Shown: positions 52,275 through 61,541 of the stretch, piece after piece
Layout: the number at the start of each line of letters is the position of its first letter
Numbering within the stretch: the first letter of the stretch is position 1
From: Caballeronia udeis
GTDB lineage: Bacteria > Pseudomonadota > Gammaproteobacteria > Burkholderiales > Burkholderiaceae
Length of the DNA: 64,000 nt
Assembly (NCBI RefSeq): GCF_001544555.2
Contig: NZ_FCOK02000033.1
Coordinates: forward strand, 30,650-94,649
Direction of reading: 5' to 3'
The notes under the pieces: model-generated
Database searches by the model: none
What the model was told of the DNA's origin: nothing
Seen by the model: only the letters and a program-made list of their open reading frames with translations
Program-made: the position numbers and the translations under genes

Positions 52275-55196
52275 ATGGAACATCACGCCCGCACGCAGGA
52301 CGAGCGGCTCGAGATCAAGACGACCACGTGCTACATGTGCGCTTGTCGCTGCGGTATTCGCGTGCATTTGCGCGAAGGCGAAGTGCGTTACATCGATGGC
52401 AACCCGGAGCATCCGCTCAACCAGGGCGTGATCTGCGCGAAGGGCGCATCCGGGATCATGAAGCAGTATTCTCCCGCCCGCCTCACGCAGCCGTTGATGC
52501 GCCGGGCGGACGCCGAGCGTGGCAGTGCGCAGTTTGAACCGGTGTCGTGGGAAGTCGCCTTCGATACGCTGGAAAAGCGCCTTGCCGGCATTCGCGCCAC
52601 CGATCCCAAGAAGTTCGCGCTCTTTACCGGCCGCGACCAGATGCAGGCGTTGACAGGCCTCTTTGCCAAACAGTTCGGTACGCCTAACTATGCGGCGCAT
52701 GGCGGCTTTTGTTCGGCGAACATGGCCGCCGGCATGATCTATACGATCGGCGGCTCGTTCTGGGAATTCGGCGGTCCCGATCTCGACAGCGCCAAGTTGT
52801 TTTTCATGATCGGCACGGCGGAAGATCATCATTCGAATCCTCTGAAGATCGCCCTCTCGAAGTTCAAGCGCGCGGGCGGACGCTTTATAGCAATCAATCC
52901 CATACGCACCGGTTACGCCGCCATTGCCGACGAATGGGTGCCGATCAAGCCCGGCACCGACGGCGCGCTGTTCATGGCGTTCCTCCACGAGCTGATCGCA
53001 GCCGACGCGTGGGACCACGAGTTCGTGCGCCGCTATACGAACGCGGCCGACCTCGTCGATCTCAACGAAGAGAGCGAGAACTTCGGCCTGTTCGTGAGCG
53101 ACCCGGATACACCCGCGGGCAATCCGCTATTTCCGCAAAATCACGCATGGTGGGATGTCGAAGCGGCGCGCGCCGTGCCGCATCATTCGCCCGGCGTGAC
53201 ACCCGCGCTCGACGGCCGCTATACGCTCGAGGACGGCACGCCCGTTGCGCCATCGTTCACGCTGCTGCGCGAGCGCGTGGCGGATTGCACGCCCGAGTGG
53301 GCGGCCGGCGTCACCGGCATTCCCGCTGCCACCATTCGCCGTCTCGCGCAGGAGATGATCCAGACGAGCCGCGATCACCGGATCACGCTGCCCATTCGCT
53401 GGACCGACGCTTGGGGGCAGACGCACGAAACCGTTACCGGCAACCCGGTCGCTTTTCACGCCATGCGCGGGCTCGCAGCGCACTCCAACGGCTTCCAGTC
53501 GATCCGTGCGCTCGCGGTGCTGATGTCACTGCTTGGCACGATCGACAGGCCCGGGGGCTTTCGGCATAAATCGCCGTTTCCGCGCGCCGTGCCGCCATCG
53601 GCCAAGCCGCCGAACAGTCCGGCCGCCGTCAAGCCGAACACACCGCTCGCAACCGGGCCGCTGGGCTGGCCCGCGGCGCCGGAAGACCTGTTCATCGATG
53701 AAAACGGCGGCCCGGTTCGAATCGATAAAGCGTTCTCGTGGGAGTATCCGCTGGCCGTGCACGGCGTGATGCACAGCGTGATCACCAACGCGTGGCGAGG
53801 CGACCCGTACCCCATCGACACGCTGATGATCTTCATGGCCAACATGGCCTGGAACTCGTCGATGAATACGACGAAGGTGCGCGAGATGCTCGTCGACAAA
53901 CACGCGAACGGGGACTACAAGATTCCGTTCATCGTGGTGTGCGACGCGTTCCAGTCGGAGATGACGGCGTTCGCCGACCTGATCCTGCCGGACACGACTT
54001 ACCTTGAGCGCCACGACGCCATGTCGATGCTCGATCGCCCGATCTCCGAGTTCGACGGTCCGGTCGATTCAGTGCGCGTGCCCGTTGTGCCGCCCACCGG
54101 CGAGTGCAAGCCGTTCCAGGAAGTGCTGATCGAGCTTGCGTCACGGCTCAAGTTTCCGGCATTCACCACGGCTGAAGGCACGCGGCGCTTTCGTGACTAT
54201 CCCGACTTCGTGGTCAATTTCACGACGACGCCCGATTCGGGTGTAGGTTTCCTGATTGGATGGCGTGGCAAGGAGGGGGATAAGGCGCTGGTGGGCGAGC
54301 CGAACCCGAAGCAGTGGGAGCAGTACGCAAAGAACAACTGCGTGTTCCATCACGTGTTACCGGAACACTTGCAGTACATGCGCAACTGCAATGGCCCGTA
54401 TCTCGACTGGGCGGTGAAAAACGGCTTTCGCAAGTTCAGGGAACCCATCGTCATCCAGCTTTATTCCGATGTCATGCAGAAGTTTCGTCTCGCGGCGCAA
54501 GGGCGAACGAAAGGCAGGCAGCCTCCCGATCATTTACGCGAGCGTGTCGAAAAATACTTCGATCCGCTGCCGTTCTGGTACGCGCCGCTTGAAAGCAATT
54601 CGACCGATCTCGAGCGTTTCCCGCTCGCGGCCGTCACGCAGCGGCCCATGGCGATGTATCACTCATGGGACTCGCAGAATGCGTGGCTGCGGCAGATCCA
54701 TGGCGAGAATTATCTCTACATGAACCCGTTGATGGCGGCCGAAAACGGCATTGCCGACGGCGGCTGGATTTACGTTGAATCGCAGTGGGGACGCGTGCGC
54801 TGCATGGCGCGTTTCAGCGAAACGGTGGAGCCGGGAACGGTATGGACCTGGAATGCAATCGGCAAGGCGTCGGGCGCATGGAACCTCGGCGCCAAAGCGA
54901 ACGAATCGCAACGTGGCTTCCTGCTCAATCACCTGATCACCGATGAACTGCCCGGCACGGACGAAGCGCCCGGGCGTCTCTCGAACTCGGACCCGGTGAC
55001 AGGGCAGGCTGCGTGGTATGACGTGCGCGTGCGGATCTATCCGGCGGAGGCCGACGCGCAGCACACGCTGCCGCAGTTCGACGCCATGGGTTCACTGCCG
55101 GGTTCGAACGGGGTGATATCGCGGATCGTGCAGACCTACTTCGCCGGGCGAGGCGAGTTTGCGGCACGACTGCGCGGTGCGGTAGGGCGCAAGTAG
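52275..55196 (+). CDS. soeA: Molybdopterin oxidoreductase, probable sulfite-oxidising SoeA
   Basis: 973 residues of the DMSO-reductase family. The N-terminus has a [4Fe-4S] motif (CYMCACRCGI...ICAKG) and no twin-arginine signal, so the enzyme is cytoplasmic. Further parts are the molybdopterin-binding GGFCSANMAAGMIYTIGG, GTAEDHHSNPLKIALSKFKRAGGRFIAINPIRTGYAAIADEWVPIKPGTDGAL and the C-terminal dinucleotide domain (MYHSWDSQNAWLRQI, ESQRGFLLNHLITDELP). The set with SoeB- and SoeC-like genes and the lack of a Tat signal match SoeABC, which oxidises sulfite to sulfate and feeds the quinone pool. In this window it would remove sulfite made by Xsc. A relative acting on another oxyanion is possible. 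Confidence 0.78.
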   Translation: MEHHARTQDERLEIKTTTCYMCACRCGIRVHLREGEVRYIDGNPEHPLNQGVICAKGASGIMKQYSPARLTQPLMRRADAERGSAQFEPVSWEVAFDTLEKRLAGIRATDPKKFALFTGRDQMQALTGLFAKQFGTPNYAAHGGFCSANMAAGMIYTIGGSFWEFGGPDLDSAKLFFMIGTAEDHHSNPLKIALSKFKRAGGRFIAINPIRTGYAAIADEWVPIKPGTDGALFMAFLHELIAADAWDHEFVRRYTNAADLVDLNEESENFGLFVSDPDTPAGNPLFPQNHAWWDVEAARAVPHHSPGVTPALDGRYTLEDGTPVAPSFTLLRERVADCTPEWAAGVTGIPAATIRRLAQEMIQTSRDHRITLPIRWTDAWGQTHETVTGNPVAFHAMRGLAAHSNGFQSIRALAVLMSLLGTIDRPGGFRHKSPFPRAVPPSAKPPNSPAAVKPNTPLATGPLGWPAAPEDLFIDENGGPVRIDKAFSWEYPLAVHGVMHSVITNAWRGDPYPIDTLMIFMANMAWNSSMNTTKVREMLVDKHANGDYKIPFIVVCDAFQSEMTAFADLILPDTTYLERHDAMSMLDRPISEFDGPVDSVRVPVVPPTGECKPFQEVLIELASRLKFPAFTTAEGTRRFRDYPDFVVNFTTTPDSGVGFLIGWRGKEGDKALVGEPNPKQWEQYAKNNCVFHHVLPEHLQYMRNCNGPYLDWAVKNGFRKFREPIVIQLYSDVMQKFRLAAQGRTKGRQPPDHLRERVEKYFDPLPFWYAPLESNSTDLERFPLAAVTQRPMAMYHSWDSQNAWLRQIHGENYLYMNPLMAAENGIADGGWIYVESQWGRVRCMARFSETVEPGTVWTWNAIGKASGAWNLGAKANESQRGFLLNHLITDELPGTDEAPGRLSNSDPVTGQAAWYDVRVRIYPAEADAQHTLPQFDAMGSLPGSNGVISRIVQTYFAGRGEFAARLRGAVGRK

Positions 55197-55236
55197 CGAC
55201 TACGGGAAGCGACTACAGGAAGCGAGGGGGTTTGCA

Positions 55237-55980
55237 ATGACTCAGATGGCGCTGGTGATCGACCTGAACGTGTGCGTGGGATGCCATGCCTGCGTGACGA
55301 GTTGCAAGGAGTGGAATACATCGGGTGAGTCGGGCAGTCTTGCCGACCTGAATCCCTACGACGCCGATCCGTCAGGCACGTTCTTCAATCGTGTCCAGAG
55401 TTTCGAAGCGGGCAGTTATCCGAACGCGGAGACCATCCATTTCCCCAAGTCGTGCCTGCACTGCGAGGACCCGCCGTGCGTGCCGGTGTGTCCAACCGGT
55501 GCGAGCTATAAGCGCAAGGAAGACGGGCTCGTGCTGGTGGACTTCGATAAATGCATCGGCTGCAAATACTGCTCGTGGGCGTGCCCGTACGGTGCACGCG
55601 AACTGGACGAAGAGCGCAAGGAGATGACGAAGTGCACCTTGTGCGTGGATCGTATCCATGATGAAAACCTCTCCGACCGGGACCGGCAACCGGCATGCGT
55701 GCTCGCGTGCCCGACTTCCGCGCGATTGTTCGGGGACATTCACGACCCCGAGTCCGTGGTGTCGAAGGCGATCAAGGAGCGCGGCGGTTATCAGTTGATG
55801 CCCGAATGGGACACGAAGCCCGCGAATCATTATTTGCCGCGCAAGATGACGTCGGCTTCGGGTTGCGGGGAAGGCACATGCTCGTGCAAGACGGCTTCGG
55901 CCGAGCCCACTCCGCAGACGCTGGACGCGCAACTCGAGCGTGGGCAATTGCATCTTGCGTCGGTCGCAACGCGAATCTAA
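55237..55980 (+). CDS. soeB: 4Fe-4S electron-transfer subunit, probable SoeB
   Basis: 247 residues with four ferredoxin-type cysteine groups: CVGCHACVTSCKEWN, CLHCEDPPCVPVCPTGAS, CIGCKYCSWACPYGAR (with CTLCVDRI), and the last Cys in ACVLACPTSAR, as in DmsB/SoeB subunits. The C-terminal Cys-rich tail (GCGEGTCSCKT) is an extension. It carries electrons from the molybdenum subunit to the membrane anchor. The gene is 40 bp after the large subunit; GAGGGGG precedes the ATG. Confidence 0.85.
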   Translation: MTQMALVIDLNVCVGCHACVTSCKEWNTSGESGSLADLNPYDADPSGTFFNRVQSFEAGSYPNAETIHFPKSCLHCEDPPCVPVCPTGASYKRKEDGLVLVDFDKCIGCKYCSWACPYGARELDEERKEMTKCTLCVDRIHDENLSDRDRQPACVLACPTSARLFGDIHDPESVVSKAIKERGGYQLMPEWDTKPANHYLPRKMTSASGCGEGTCSCKTASAEPTPQTLDAQLERGQLHLASVATRI

Positions 55981-55991
55981 AGGATTCCATA

Positions 55992-56942
55992 ATGAACCCC
56001 GCTTTCTCGGTTGTTTTTCTCACTACACTAAGCGGCGCGGCGCAGGGCCTGCTGATCGCGCTGGTCGGCGTGGAGACGGCTGCGTATCTCGGCCTTGTTG
56101 CAACGCCGCCGACTGCGTTCTACGTCACGGGTGCAGCGCTGTCGGTGGTGCTTGGCGGGCTCGGACTTATCGCCTCGTTCTTCCATCTCGGGCACCCCGA
56201 ACGCGCGTGGCGGGCAGTCGCCATGTGGCGAACCTCGTGGTTATCGCGTGAATGCCTGTGTTTGCCGGCGTTTCTTGCGTGCGCGTTTCTCTACGGCGTC
56301 GCACACTGGTTCGGCTCGCCATGGTCGCTCGCATTGGGGGCGCTCGGCGTGCTCGCGAGCGCCGCGCTCTTCGTCTGCTCGGCCATGATCTACGCATGCC
56401 TGCGCTTTCTCCAGGAGTGGGCCACGCCCCTCACGCTGGCCAACTTCGTGCTGCTTGGCTGTGCATCCGGGTTCACGCTGGTCACTGCATTGAGCGCGTG
56501 GTTCGCACCTGCAATGACTGCGGGGCTTGCCGCCTGCGCGTGTGCGCTGACGCTTGCCGGTTGCGCGAGCCGGTCGGCATCGCTCGTACGTAATGCCCGA
56601 CTGCGGCCGAAGTCCACCGTGCAGAGTGCCACCGGTATCAAGAACGCGAAGGTCGTGCAGGTATCGCGCGGTTTCACGGCCGGCGCATTCAATTTGCGCG
56701 AGTTCTTTCACGGCAAATCGGCGGGCACGCTGCGCGGGATCAAGTGGGGATTTCTCGTGACGGCTTTCGTGGCGCCCGTGGTACTGCTGGCCTTGGGCGC
56801 AGGCGTGCATTCGATTGGTGTCTCGGTCGCGTTGCTAGCCGCGGCGTGTCTTGTGCAGTACGCGGGCCTCGTTGCAGAACGCTGGTTCTTCTTCGCCGAG
56901 GCGAAGCATCCGCAGAACCTGTATTACGCGCGAGTCGGATGA
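55992..56942 (+). CDS. soeC: DmsC-like membrane anchor, probable SoeC
   Basis: 316 residues from ATG 55992, 11 bp after the iron-sulfur gene; the frame is open back to 55695 but that overlaps the iron-sulfur gene. About eight membrane helices (FLTTLSGAAQGLLIALVGVETAAYLGL, LSVVLGGLGLIASFFHLGHPERAWRAV), with the HLGHPERA motif of DmsC/NrfD-type anchors, and the end LVAERWFFFAEAKHPQNLYY. It should pass electrons to quinone. DmsC-type anchor size fits SoeC. Confidence 0.85.
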   Translation: MNPAFSVVFLTTLSGAAQGLLIALVGVETAAYLGLVATPPTAFYVTGAALSVVLGGLGLIASFFHLGHPERAWRAVAMWRTSWLSRECLCLPAFLACAFLYGVAHWFGSPWSLALGALGVLASAALFVCSAMIYACLRFLQEWATPLTLANFVLLGCASGFTLVTALSAWFAPAMTAGLAACACALTLAGCASRSASLVRNARLRPKSTVQSATGIKNAKVVQVSRGFTAGAFNLREFFHGKSAGTLRGIKWGFLVTAFVAPVVLLALGAGVHSIGVSVALLAAACLVQYAGLVAERWFFFAEAKHPQNLYYARVG

Positions 56943-57181
56943 CGCTTGGCTTGAGGTGGCGACGCGGTCGTCACTTCTCGCACCAATTCAATACCACGCA
57001 TGACGAAGGTTCGGCAGGGCGTCGAACCGACCGGTCATTCTGCGCACTCAAATACACGCGTGAAATATTAAGTAAGGCCTTGAGAAGGTCGGCTCCTGTT
57101 CGAAGGGTTCACTTGTCCGAAAACCAGGATCATCGGTTTGACGAACAACGCAACTTCAACGATGGATCAACGGGGGCAGGT

Positions 57182-57667
57182 ATGACAAGGTCAGGCAAAT
57201 TGAAATCGAAACTGTTCAACGTGAGGCGCGCTGCCGGCACCGCGACGCTGGCGTTACTGATGCTGGGCGGCGGTTTTTCCGGCTCCGCGCAGGCCGCGAG
57301 TTTCCATTGCGGCAAGAAGGTCTCCAGCTCGGAAAAGCTCGTTTGCGACGATCCCGAACTGTCGTCGCTCGACGACAAGCTGGCGATCTCCTACAAGCGT
57401 GCAAAAGACGTTACGCCCGACACAGAGGCTTTTGAGGACGACCATATCAAGCAGTGGCAGTGGCGTCAGCACAATTGCAAGGACAAGACCTGCGTGGTCA
57501 ACTGGTACAACCGTCGCATCAGCGAGCTCGATGCGGACTTCGATCAGGGAACCGCAAACCAAGTCACCGTGCTCAAGGCCAGCCTTGCTGAGCAAAACCT
57601 GGCGCCTCCGGCGCAAGCAGCCGTGTTGAGGATGAAAGGCGACGCAGGTTCCCTGTCGATGCAATAA
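57182..57667 (+). CDS. Secreted LprI-like (DUF1311) protein
   Basis: 161 residues from ATG 57182 (GGGGCAGG upstream). Signal peptide ATLALLMLGGGFSGSAQA, then the LprI pattern SFHCGKKVSSSEKLVCDDPELSSLDDKLAISYKRAK with the Cys pair, and QWQWRQHNCKDKTCVVNWYNRRISEL. Proteins of this family include a mycobacterial lysozyme inhibitor; most members are uncharacterised. The mature domain is complete. Confidence 0.82.
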   Translation: MTRSGKLKSKLFNVRRAAGTATLALLMLGGGFSGSAQAASFHCGKKVSSSEKLVCDDPELSSLDDKLAISYKRAKDVTPDTEAFEDDHIKQWQWRQHNCKDKTCVVNWYNRRISELDADFDQGTANQVTVLKASLAEQNLAPPAQAAVLRMKGDAGSLSMQ

Positions 57668-57876
57668 CTTGGGGTCCTGCCCGATTTGACGAGACGGGAG
57701 TTGACGCAAGACTCCCGGAGCGGGCAGTGGCTATCCTAAGTCCACAATGGCTGCCTTCAGGCCAATCTTGCCGGGGCAAAACCAACGAACCCCTGGTTGT
57801 GCCCGGCAAGGCCTCCATCATTCCAGTACTTCAGGCATGCCGCCGGGCTTCGCCGGCGCCATGCCTGCTTGTCCAC
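57668..57876. terminator. Inter-gene region with stem-loop after the LprI-like gene
   Basis: ACTCCCG-type inverted repeats occur at about 57692-57725 (GACGGGAGTTGACGCAAGACTCCCGG), and a second imperfect hairpin around GGCATGCCGCCGGG follows at about 57834. The gap separates two convergent genes (ending 57667 and 57877), so termination from both sides is likely; no T-run is seen. Confidence 0.35.
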
Positions 57877-58110
57877 TCACTTTGCGTGTGGCTGTTCAAA
57901 TGGGGACCGCGGCAGGGGTTCGCCGTCAATGAACGCCGTGGCGCTGCGCACGGCAAACTCGAAGGCGCAGTCACGATTGGCGAACTGTCCAAGATTGCCG
58001 AGAGAGGTTGCTTCGCCATCCTCCTCAAGGATGGAAACGCGCGCCAGGAACGTGTTGCCCAGCCTTGTTACCGACGGTTGAATAGCCGCGCCATGATGAT
58101 AAAAGACCAT
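57877..58110 (-). CDS. Small hypothetical protein, 77 residues
   Basis: The start is ATG 58110 (MVFYHHGAAIQPSVTRLGNTF) with AAAGGAG 6 nt upstream; the upstream in-frame Met at 58125 overlaps that site. The protein is soluble, with RVSILEEDGEATSLGNLGQFANRDCAFEFAVRSATAFIDGEPLP, a composition typical of small conserved Burkholderiaceae proteins. Function is unknown and no neighbour suggests one. Confidence 0.6.
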   Translation of the reverse strand: MVFYHHGAAIQPSVTRLGNTFLARVSILEEDGEATSLGNLGQFANRDCAFEFAVRSATAFIDGEPLPRSPFEQPHAK

Positions 58111-58792
58111 CGCATCTCCTTTCATTGATTGCCGAGCTTCAATAACTGTAGCGCCGCTATTCGTCCAATCAAAATTATTATTTTTCTGTGCACGGCACAT
58201 AATTAAAACCAGAACCCTGCGCTTGGACAAGCGGCATTGTGTCCCCATTCGCCACATGCAACATATGAGCGTGCTGAAGGCGGATATATGGAAGTTCAGC
58301 GCCGCTGGAGAACATGAAAGCGTTCGAACGGGGAGCCTTATGAAGCTACCCGTATCTGGCGACCATTATGTGACGCGAGTGCGTTTGCGCTAACGTAAGC
58401 GTGGGGTCGCGAACGCTCGTTCGCAGTGAGCCGGGCGGTCGCGCCAGGAAGATGGATCGCGGCGGAATTCAGCGCGCATCACGCGGTCGTAAGAGCAGTG
58501 TAGAGAGCTTAGGCTTGTTGATAAGCGGCCCTTCGTTTGTCGCGGCGCATCGCAGCGTGTTTGACATCATTATGCTGGAGAATGAGGGTGCGACCGCAAG
58601 GGGTGTCCTGGTTATATCGAGCGCCAGGCTGTCTTGCGTCGCACACGCACAGATGCATTAAGGACCATCCAACCGCATGCTTATTTTTCGGCCTCCCAGC
58701 TTTCAAATCGCAATGAACGACCCGATTGCACTGTCGGCGCGACATGACTCGTCAATGTCGGATCCCGGTGCTCAGCGGCGATTACCCGGGCG
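58111..58792. other. Long gap, nothing recognised
   Basis: 682 bp with an AT-rich stretch at about 58155-58210 next to the small gene (probably its promoter). The plus-strand frame at 58401-58661 has no homology-like features and poor codon use, and is not called. No repeat or tRNA was seen. Confidence 0.45.
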
Positions 58793-59824
58793 GTGCTCGT
58801 GACCCGCACCCACGCACGTAACGTTGCGACCCTGCTTGCTTTGCTTGGGGTCGGTCTCTCGATGGGTGTGCCTTTTATATTAGGCTCCCACGACCTGTTG
58901 GCCGGCCTTCGCACCGTCCCCGCAGAAGTATTCCTCGTGCTGGCCGCAAGCGCCGCTGTCAGCGCGCTGGCGAAGGCCGGCAAGCTGCAGCTGATGCAAA
59001 CCACGCTTGGCTTGCGCGTTCCTTTCATGCGCACGTTTGCGATTACCCTCGTGACTGATTTCGCGTTCCTCGCGTCGCCGCTGGGAGCCGCCGGTTATGG
59101 GGTCAATATCGCTTTGCTGCAGCGCGCCGGAGCGTCGTGGGCGATCGCCACCACCGTGGTCGGCGCGGATCAGGCACTCGACCTGACATTCTTCGCGGTT
59201 GCGGTGCCGATCGCGCTTCTGTTCTCAGTTGGCCCGCTGGCGCATCTGCTCCCAACAGTCAGCTTGTCCACGGTCGCCATGACATTGGCGGTTGTCGCGA
59301 TCCTGATCGGTGTGCTCTGGATGTGCCGCCGTTATGTCGCCCGGGCGCTGGACGCGGCAGGCCATCTTGTCCCGTGGCTCAGGGCCAGACGTTCGAGGTG
59401 GGACCGGTTTCGCCAGAGCGTGCGCCAGCAATGGCAGCTCCTGATAACAGGGCCGCGCGACCGGTTCGCCGGATTGTTGCTGCTGACTACGCTGCAATGG
59501 CTGCTTCGTTATAGCGCGCTGTGGTTTGTCCTGCTGGAGCTGGGTTACCGTTTGCCGCTCGGATTTGTCCTGGCAGTGCAGGCAGTGGTGTTGCATGCGG
59601 CGCTCTGGACCGGTGTGCCCGCAGGCGGGGGCGGCGGCGATCTGGCGCTGGTAGCCGCGTTCGCAGCCTGGGTTCCACGGGCGGCCATGGCGACAGCCCT
59701 GGTCCTGTGGCGCTTCGCAACGCTCTATTGCCCGCTGATGCTGGGCGCTGCCGGCTTCGTTGCGCTGGCGTGGCGCCGCCGTCCGGCCACGCCTACGCCG
59801 GCTCCTGACTGCGCTTCGGAGTGA
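58793..59824 (+). CDS. Flippase-like integral membrane protein (LPG synthase TM / UPF0104 family)
   Basis: 343 residues with 7 to 8 membrane helices; the start is GTG 58793 (or GTG 58799), without a strong ribosome site. The pattern LVLAASAAVSALAKAGKLQLMQTTLGLRVPFMRTFAITLVTDFAFLASPLGAAGYGVNIALLQRAG and WTGVPAGGGGGDLALVAAFA matches the lysylphosphatidylglycerol synthase TM region found alone in many bacteria. It converges with a GT2 glycosyltransferase, a pairing seen in lipid or polysaccharide modification loci. Substrate unknown. Confidence 0.78.
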   Translation: MLVTRTHARNVATLLALLGVGLSMGVPFILGSHDLLAGLRTVPAEVFLVLAASAAVSALAKAGKLQLMQTTLGLRVPFMRTFAITLVTDFAFLASPLGAAGYGVNIALLQRAGASWAIATTVVGADQALDLTFFAVAVPIALLFSVGPLAHLLPTVSLSTVAMTLAVVAILIGVLWMCRRYVARALDAAGHLVPWLRARRSRWDRFRQSVRQQWQLLITGPRDRFAGLLLLTTLQWLLRYSALWFVLLELGYRLPLGFVLAVQAVVLHAALWTGVPAGGGGGDLALVAAFAAWVPRAAMATALVLWRFATLYCPLMLGAAGFVALAWRRRPATPTPAPDCASE

Positions 59825-59839
59825 CGCTTCAGAGCCAGC

Positions 59840-60604
59840 TCAAACCGCGTTGTCGCGCGGGCTCCTGATGCGTACGAAAAACGGCGCATGACCGGCATGA
59901 TCGACTCTTAACGAAAAGAGATGACATGTCTGTGACAGGAGCGCGAGTGGATAAGAGACTTTCAACAAGTCCGCAATCATGCGCCATTCCGCGCGGATGC
60001 CAGCCCAGTAGCCGAGTTTTTCGGTCTTGCGCGCCTGCGTTACCTTCGGCCAGTGGGTGACGGCAATGGAGAGCCGTCGTTCGATGATCAGGCGATTCAT
60101 GAACACCTCGATGCCAAAGCGCGGCAAGCGGTGAATTTCCTTGAGCGCCTCGCTCAGCAACTCTTTCCTGACCACGCGCTCGCCCGACACGAAATCCAGG
60201 CCGATCGCGCGAAACAGCAGCAGGCTGTTCTGCCGCAGGCTCAGGCTGACGTCCGCGGCGCCGCTCAGGACGGGCGCCGCGAGCGCGGCAATGTGTTCGC
60301 TTGCGAGCCCCTTGAGGTCCGCATCGAGCAACATGAGCAACTCGTTCTGGGCAGCGGCGATCCCCACGGCCATCGCAGCGCTTTTACCACGGTTCACCGG
60401 ACACGTAATCAGCCTGACAGAGGGGAAGCGCCTGACGATGTCAGCGGTGCCGTCGGTCGAGCCATCGTCGACCACGACAACCTCGGCCAGCAGCGGATGA
60501 GCGGTCGCAACGGCCAGCACCGCGCCGATCCGCGGGGCTTCGTTGAATGCACAAATGATGCATGAAACACGGTGGCGATTTGACGATATGGAAAGGGCGG
60601 TCAT
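59840..60604 (-). CDS. GT2-family glycosyltransferase
   Basis: 254 residues with the GT-A fold: CIICAFNEAPRIGAVLAVA, VVVVDDGSTDGTADIVRRF, GKSAAMAVGIAAAQNELLMLLDADLKGL (the DAD metal site). The rest has FGIEVFMNRLIIERRLSIAVTHWPKVTQARKTEK, which resembles dolichol-phosphate mannosyltransferase/undecaprenyl-linked enzymes without a C-terminal membrane domain. It converges with the flippase-like gene, 15 bp apart. It probably moves a sugar onto a lipid carrier. Confidence 0.82.
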   Translation of the reverse strand: MTALSISSNRHRVSCIICAFNEAPRIGAVLAVATAHPLLAEVVVVDDGSTDGTADIVRRFPSVRLITCPVNRGKSAAMAVGIAAAQNELLMLLDADLKGLASEHIAALAAPVLSGAADVSLSLRQNSLLLFRAIGLDFVSGERVVRKELLSEALKEIHRLPRFGIEVFMNRLIIERRLSIAVTHWPKVTQARKTEKLGYWAGIRAEWRMIADLLKVSYPLALLSQTCHLFSLRVDHAGHAPFFVRIRSPRDNAV

Positions 60605-60858
60605 GCGGGAAGGCAGAGGAGCAATTGGAGAAAGCGGCCTTCAGGCGCCGCAGCGCGCCGGTATTGAGCGCGCTTTGCGTGTCTGGCATCCTACTCCATC
60701 GAGCGGTCAAGTGACGTTCCGACCCGAAGAAATCGAGGTGAGGCGCCGGCTTCCGTGTTGACCGCATCGGCTGGCAAACGTTCTCGAATTGAACGCTCGA
60801 ACGGTGGCCGATGTACCGGTTGCTGGCGTGATCCGCGAGCGCCCGGACGCAGGCGTCG

Positions 60859-61075
60859 CTATTCGCACGCCGGATGTACGCTTGAGCCGTTAGCGACTTC
60901 GGTCTCGAGATAGCCCCGGCCCATCTCCTTGGCAAAGCGCCCCGGATTGCCTTCCCAGATCAGGCGGGCGTGCTCGAGTACGTAGACGCGGTCAGCGTGC
61001 GGCAACGCAAAGGTGACATTCTGCTCGCCCAGCAGCACGGTGATGGGCGTGGTCTGTTGCAAGCTTTCCAAAGCC
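60859..61075 (-). pseudogene. Remnant of a LivF-type ABC ATPase (3' end only)
   Basis: The leftward frame ends with TPITVLLGEQNVTFALPHADRVYVLEHARLIWEGNPGRFAKEMGRGYL, the typical end of branched-chain amino acid or urea ABC ATPases of the LivF type (ILLVEQNV...A..ADR.YVLE.G.i..EG). The Walker motifs and most of the protein are missing; upstream the frame becomes AT-rich and unlike the family near 61090-61160. A deletion or insertion left this fragment. Confidence 0.6.
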
Positions 61076-61242
61076 TTCGAGAGTTGTTCAGGATCACCGG
61101 TGCCAGCATGTTTCTCAACAATGGATATATATTTCGTAATCCTTTTTATTAAATGAACTCCATCAAAGGATGATTGAACCCCGAACGTCCCCTGACACGC
61201 AGTGACCCATCGGAGCCTGGGCCGGCTTTGTCTATCGACTAC

Positions 61243-61482
61243 ATGCACGTGCGCTACTCGGCGATCTCTCTTTCTTATCAGTTACGCGCGGCGTTGGCCG
61301 GCGGTCTGACGCCGTTGATCGGAACGGTGCTGGTGCATCAGTACGCAGGGCAATGGTAGCCGCTCGCCGCTTTTTACAGCGTCCTTGCAGCCATTACGCT
61401 GGTTTGCATCACCCGGTTGGCGGGGCGGCGAATGACCGGATTGCCCTCGATGGATCGTGCGTTTGTCGAGCCGCAGTCGTGA
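61243..61482 (+). pseudogene. Remnant of an MHS-family transporter (3' end, with in-frame stop)
   Basis: The rightward frame reads MHVRYSAISLSYQLRAALAGGLTPLIGTVLVHQYAGQW, then TAG (61357-61359), then PLAAFYSVLAAITLVCITRLAGRRMTG. RYS..SL.YQ...AL.GGLTPLI is the C-terminal hallmark of MHS carriers (compare 5299-6603). The gene lacks its 5' two thirds and has a stop inside the last helices, so it is dead. It lies back to back with the ATPase remnant. Confidence 0.65.
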
Positions 61483-61541
61483 AACCAGTGCTTACTACAG
61501 CCGTGCAGCACGGCGGCTGGCCCGCTTGAGCGGCGCGTGAC

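Noticed and set aside
58401..58661. 86-codon frame in the gap before the flippase-like gene
   Set aside because: No start signal and no protein-like pattern; left as unassigned gap.
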